The notes under the pieces were generated by a model. The model saw only the letters and a list, made by a program, of their open reading frames with translations. It made no database searches and was not told the origin of the DNA. From Marinobacter szutsaonensis (GTDB lineage Bacteria > Pseudomonadota > Gammaproteobacteria > Pseudomonadales > Oleiphilaceae), in assembly GCF_039523335.1 (NCBI RefSeq), contig NZ_BAAAFC010000001.1, positions 1,860,001 through 1,924,000 on the forward strand: DNA of 64,000 nt, given 5' to 3'. The translations under genes and the position numbers were made by a program. This document shows, in pieces, positions 62,773 through 64,000 of this stretch (positions are counted from its first letter, which is position 1; each line of letters starts with the position of its first letter).

Positions 62773-64000
62773 CCGCAACCATCTTCCAGATCCTCGGCGG
62801 CCTGGCACTGTTTCTGCTGGCCATGGAGATGATGACCGACGGGTTGAAGAATGCCGCCGGGCGCCATCTCCGCCATCTGCTGGGAAGCTGGACGCGGACG
62901 CCCGTCCGCGGCCTGGCGGCGGGATTTCTGATCACCGGTATCGTGCAGTCGTCCGGCGCAGTCACGGTGGCCACCATCGGCTTCGTGAACGCCGGCCTAC
63001 TCGGGCTCTCCCAGTCCCTGGGGGTCATCTTCGGCTCGAACATCGGAACCACCATGACCGCCTGGCTGGTGAGCCTGGTGGGTTTCGGCTTCAATATCGA
63101 GGCCTTTGCCCTGCCCCTGCTGGCCCTCGGCATGGGGCTCAAGCTGGCCACCAACAACACTCGTAGTGAGGCGCTGGGCCAGGCTCTGGCGGGCTTCGCC
63201 CTGTTCTTCCTGGGCCTGTCGATCCTGAAGACATCGTTGGAGTCCCTGACCGCGGGAATCGACAGCCAGACCCTGATCGACACGGGTTACGGATTGCCGA
63301 TGTTCATCCTGATCGGTTTTCTGGCCACGGTACTGACCCAGTCCTCCAGTGCGGCCCTGGCCATTGTCCTGACCGCGGCCGCCGGCGGACTAATTCCGCT
63401 GAACAGCGCCGCTGCAGCGGTGATCGGCGCCAATCTGGGGTCCACTTCCACCGCCGCGCTGTCCGCGCTCAAGGCCACCGCCAATGCCCGGCGCCTGGCC
63501 ATTGGACACATCCTGTTCAATGCGGCGACCGGTGTCATTGCCCTTCTCATTCTGCCGGTCATGCTCTGGATCGTGGCCTTGATGGCCCACTGGCTTGAAC
63601 TGGACGCCAATGTCGCGGTGTCCCTGGCCCTGTTCCACACCCTGTTCAATGTCCTCGGGGCACTGCTGATGCTGCCGTTTACGCCCCACTTTGCACGCTT
63701 TCTCGGACGGCTGTTCCGGAGCAAGGAAGAGGACAACGCGGAACCGCGGCACCTGGACAATACCCTGGTGGCCACGCCGGAACTGGCAGTGGCCGCGGTG
63801 GATGAGGAGATGAAGCGCCTGATCGGGCTGATTCGGGGGTTGCTCAGGGTCTGCCTGGACCGGGAAGACCTTAAGCCGGCGCAGATCCAGCCGAAGGCGG
63901 ACGCCTGCCGGAGCCTGAACTCGGCCATCGTCGATTATGTCTCGAGAGTCAGGGCGGAAAAGATGCATCCCTCTACCGTGGATGCCCTGACCCTGAGCAT
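62769..64000 (+). CDS. Na+/phosphate cotransporter family protein (NptA/YjbB-like), 3' end beyond window
   Basis: The first 410 codons of a membrane protein with two inverted Na/Pi repeats, each with a QSS motif (IVQSSGAVTVA near residue 57 and TQSSSAALAIV in the second repeat). A PhoU-like C-terminal domain begins near 345 and is cut off. It moves phosphate with sodium, usually low affinity. Its ATG overlaps the tatD stop (ATGA), so it is coupled. Together with pst and ppk2 it is the third phosphate-related system here. Confidence 0.9.
   Translation, partial: MTATIFQILGGLALFLLAMEMMTDGLKNAAGRHLRHLLGSWTRTPVRGLAAGFLITGIVQSSGAVTVATIGFVNAGLLGLSQSLGVIFGSNIGTTMTAWLVSLVGFGFNIEAFALPLLALGMGLKLATNNTRSEALGQALAGFALFFLGLSILKTSLESLTAGIDSQTLIDTGYGLPMFILIGFLATVLTQSSSAALAIVLTAAAGGLIPLNSAAAAVIGANLGSTSTAALSALKATANARRLAIGHILFNAATGVIALLILPVMLWIVALMAHWLELDANVAVSLALFHTLFNVLGALLMLPFTPHFARFLGRLFRSKEEDNAEPRHLDNTLVATPELAVAAVDEEMKRLIGLIRGLLRVCLDREDLKPAQIQPKADACRSLNSAIVDYVSRVRAEKMHPSTVDALTLS

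Noticed and set aside
1..64000. tRNA, rRNA, CRISPR arrays, intact insertion sequences or prophage
   Set aside because: None was recognised by eye; a tRNAscan and an IS search would be decisive but were not available.

Overview
The window looks like chromosomal DNA of a marine or halophilic gammaproteobacterium, most likely Marinobacter or a close relative. This is inferred from gene content and from protein resemblance to E. coli/Pseudomonas-type FadE, RapA, UbiF, SelU, PstSCAB-PhoU, ThiI, PpnN, TmcA and NifJ, together with G+C-rich DNA that leaves many long antisense open frames. There is no rRNA, tRNA, CRISPR array, prophage or intact transposase. About 46 protein genes are supported; two run off the window edges.

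Layout. 1-9460: a partial PlsC-type acyltransferase, a cold-shock gene with a long leader, crcB, fadE, cysZ-rapA, a VanZ-like gene, a candidate CsrB/Rsm-type regulatory RNA, and a methyltransferase. 9594-14176: selU, mscS, a YbaK-like deacylase, ubiF and hinT. 14193-14376: a tandem array of 30-bp palindromes with a 67-bp period. 14398-19899: phoU, pstB, pstA, pstC and pstS (minus strand) with a PHO box upstream of pstS. 20098-30188: thioesterase; a SulP transporter, universal stress protein, pyruvate:ferredoxin oxidoreductase and DHOD-like run; a queuosine mannosyltransferase-like gene coupled to an MFS gene. 30358-39129: an outer-membrane protein, then an arsenic island. 39257-50760: uppP, uvrD, gabD, a histone-deacetylase-fold hydrolase, thiI, ppnN, a cytochrome c, an enoyl-CoA hydratase family gene and an ankyrin lipoprotein. 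50830-64000: tmcA with DUF2237, a second UvrD-like helicase, an OmpA protein, a DUF4124 protein, two methyltransferases, ppk2-dadA, and tatD with a Na/Pi cotransporter.

How the genes work together. The arsenic island combines three strategies. An arsenate reductase fused to an ArsR repressor, with the GAPDH/ArsJ pair, handles arsenate. ArsH and Acr3 handle organic and trivalent arsenic. AioBA oxidises arsenite. The two arms diverge from a 91-bp region with three phased GCATA repeats, so the whole island may be controlled from there. Phosphate uptake (pst-phoU), Na/Pi transport and PPK2 are also present, which is relevant because arsenate is a phosphate analogue.

The most unusual signals are non-coding. 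(1) An RNA gene at about 8570-8801 has 15 GGA motifs and its own terminator. (2) Three dispersed long-stem elements (40194-40307, 42649-42754, 53394-53493) have arms that differ in sequence from copy to copy but stay perfectly self-complementary. Each encloses a conserved core that shows two A-N-GGA loops 24-25 nt apart, which resembles CsrA-binding hairpins. Together these suggest a distributed CsrA-linked RNA system. This is inference and untested.
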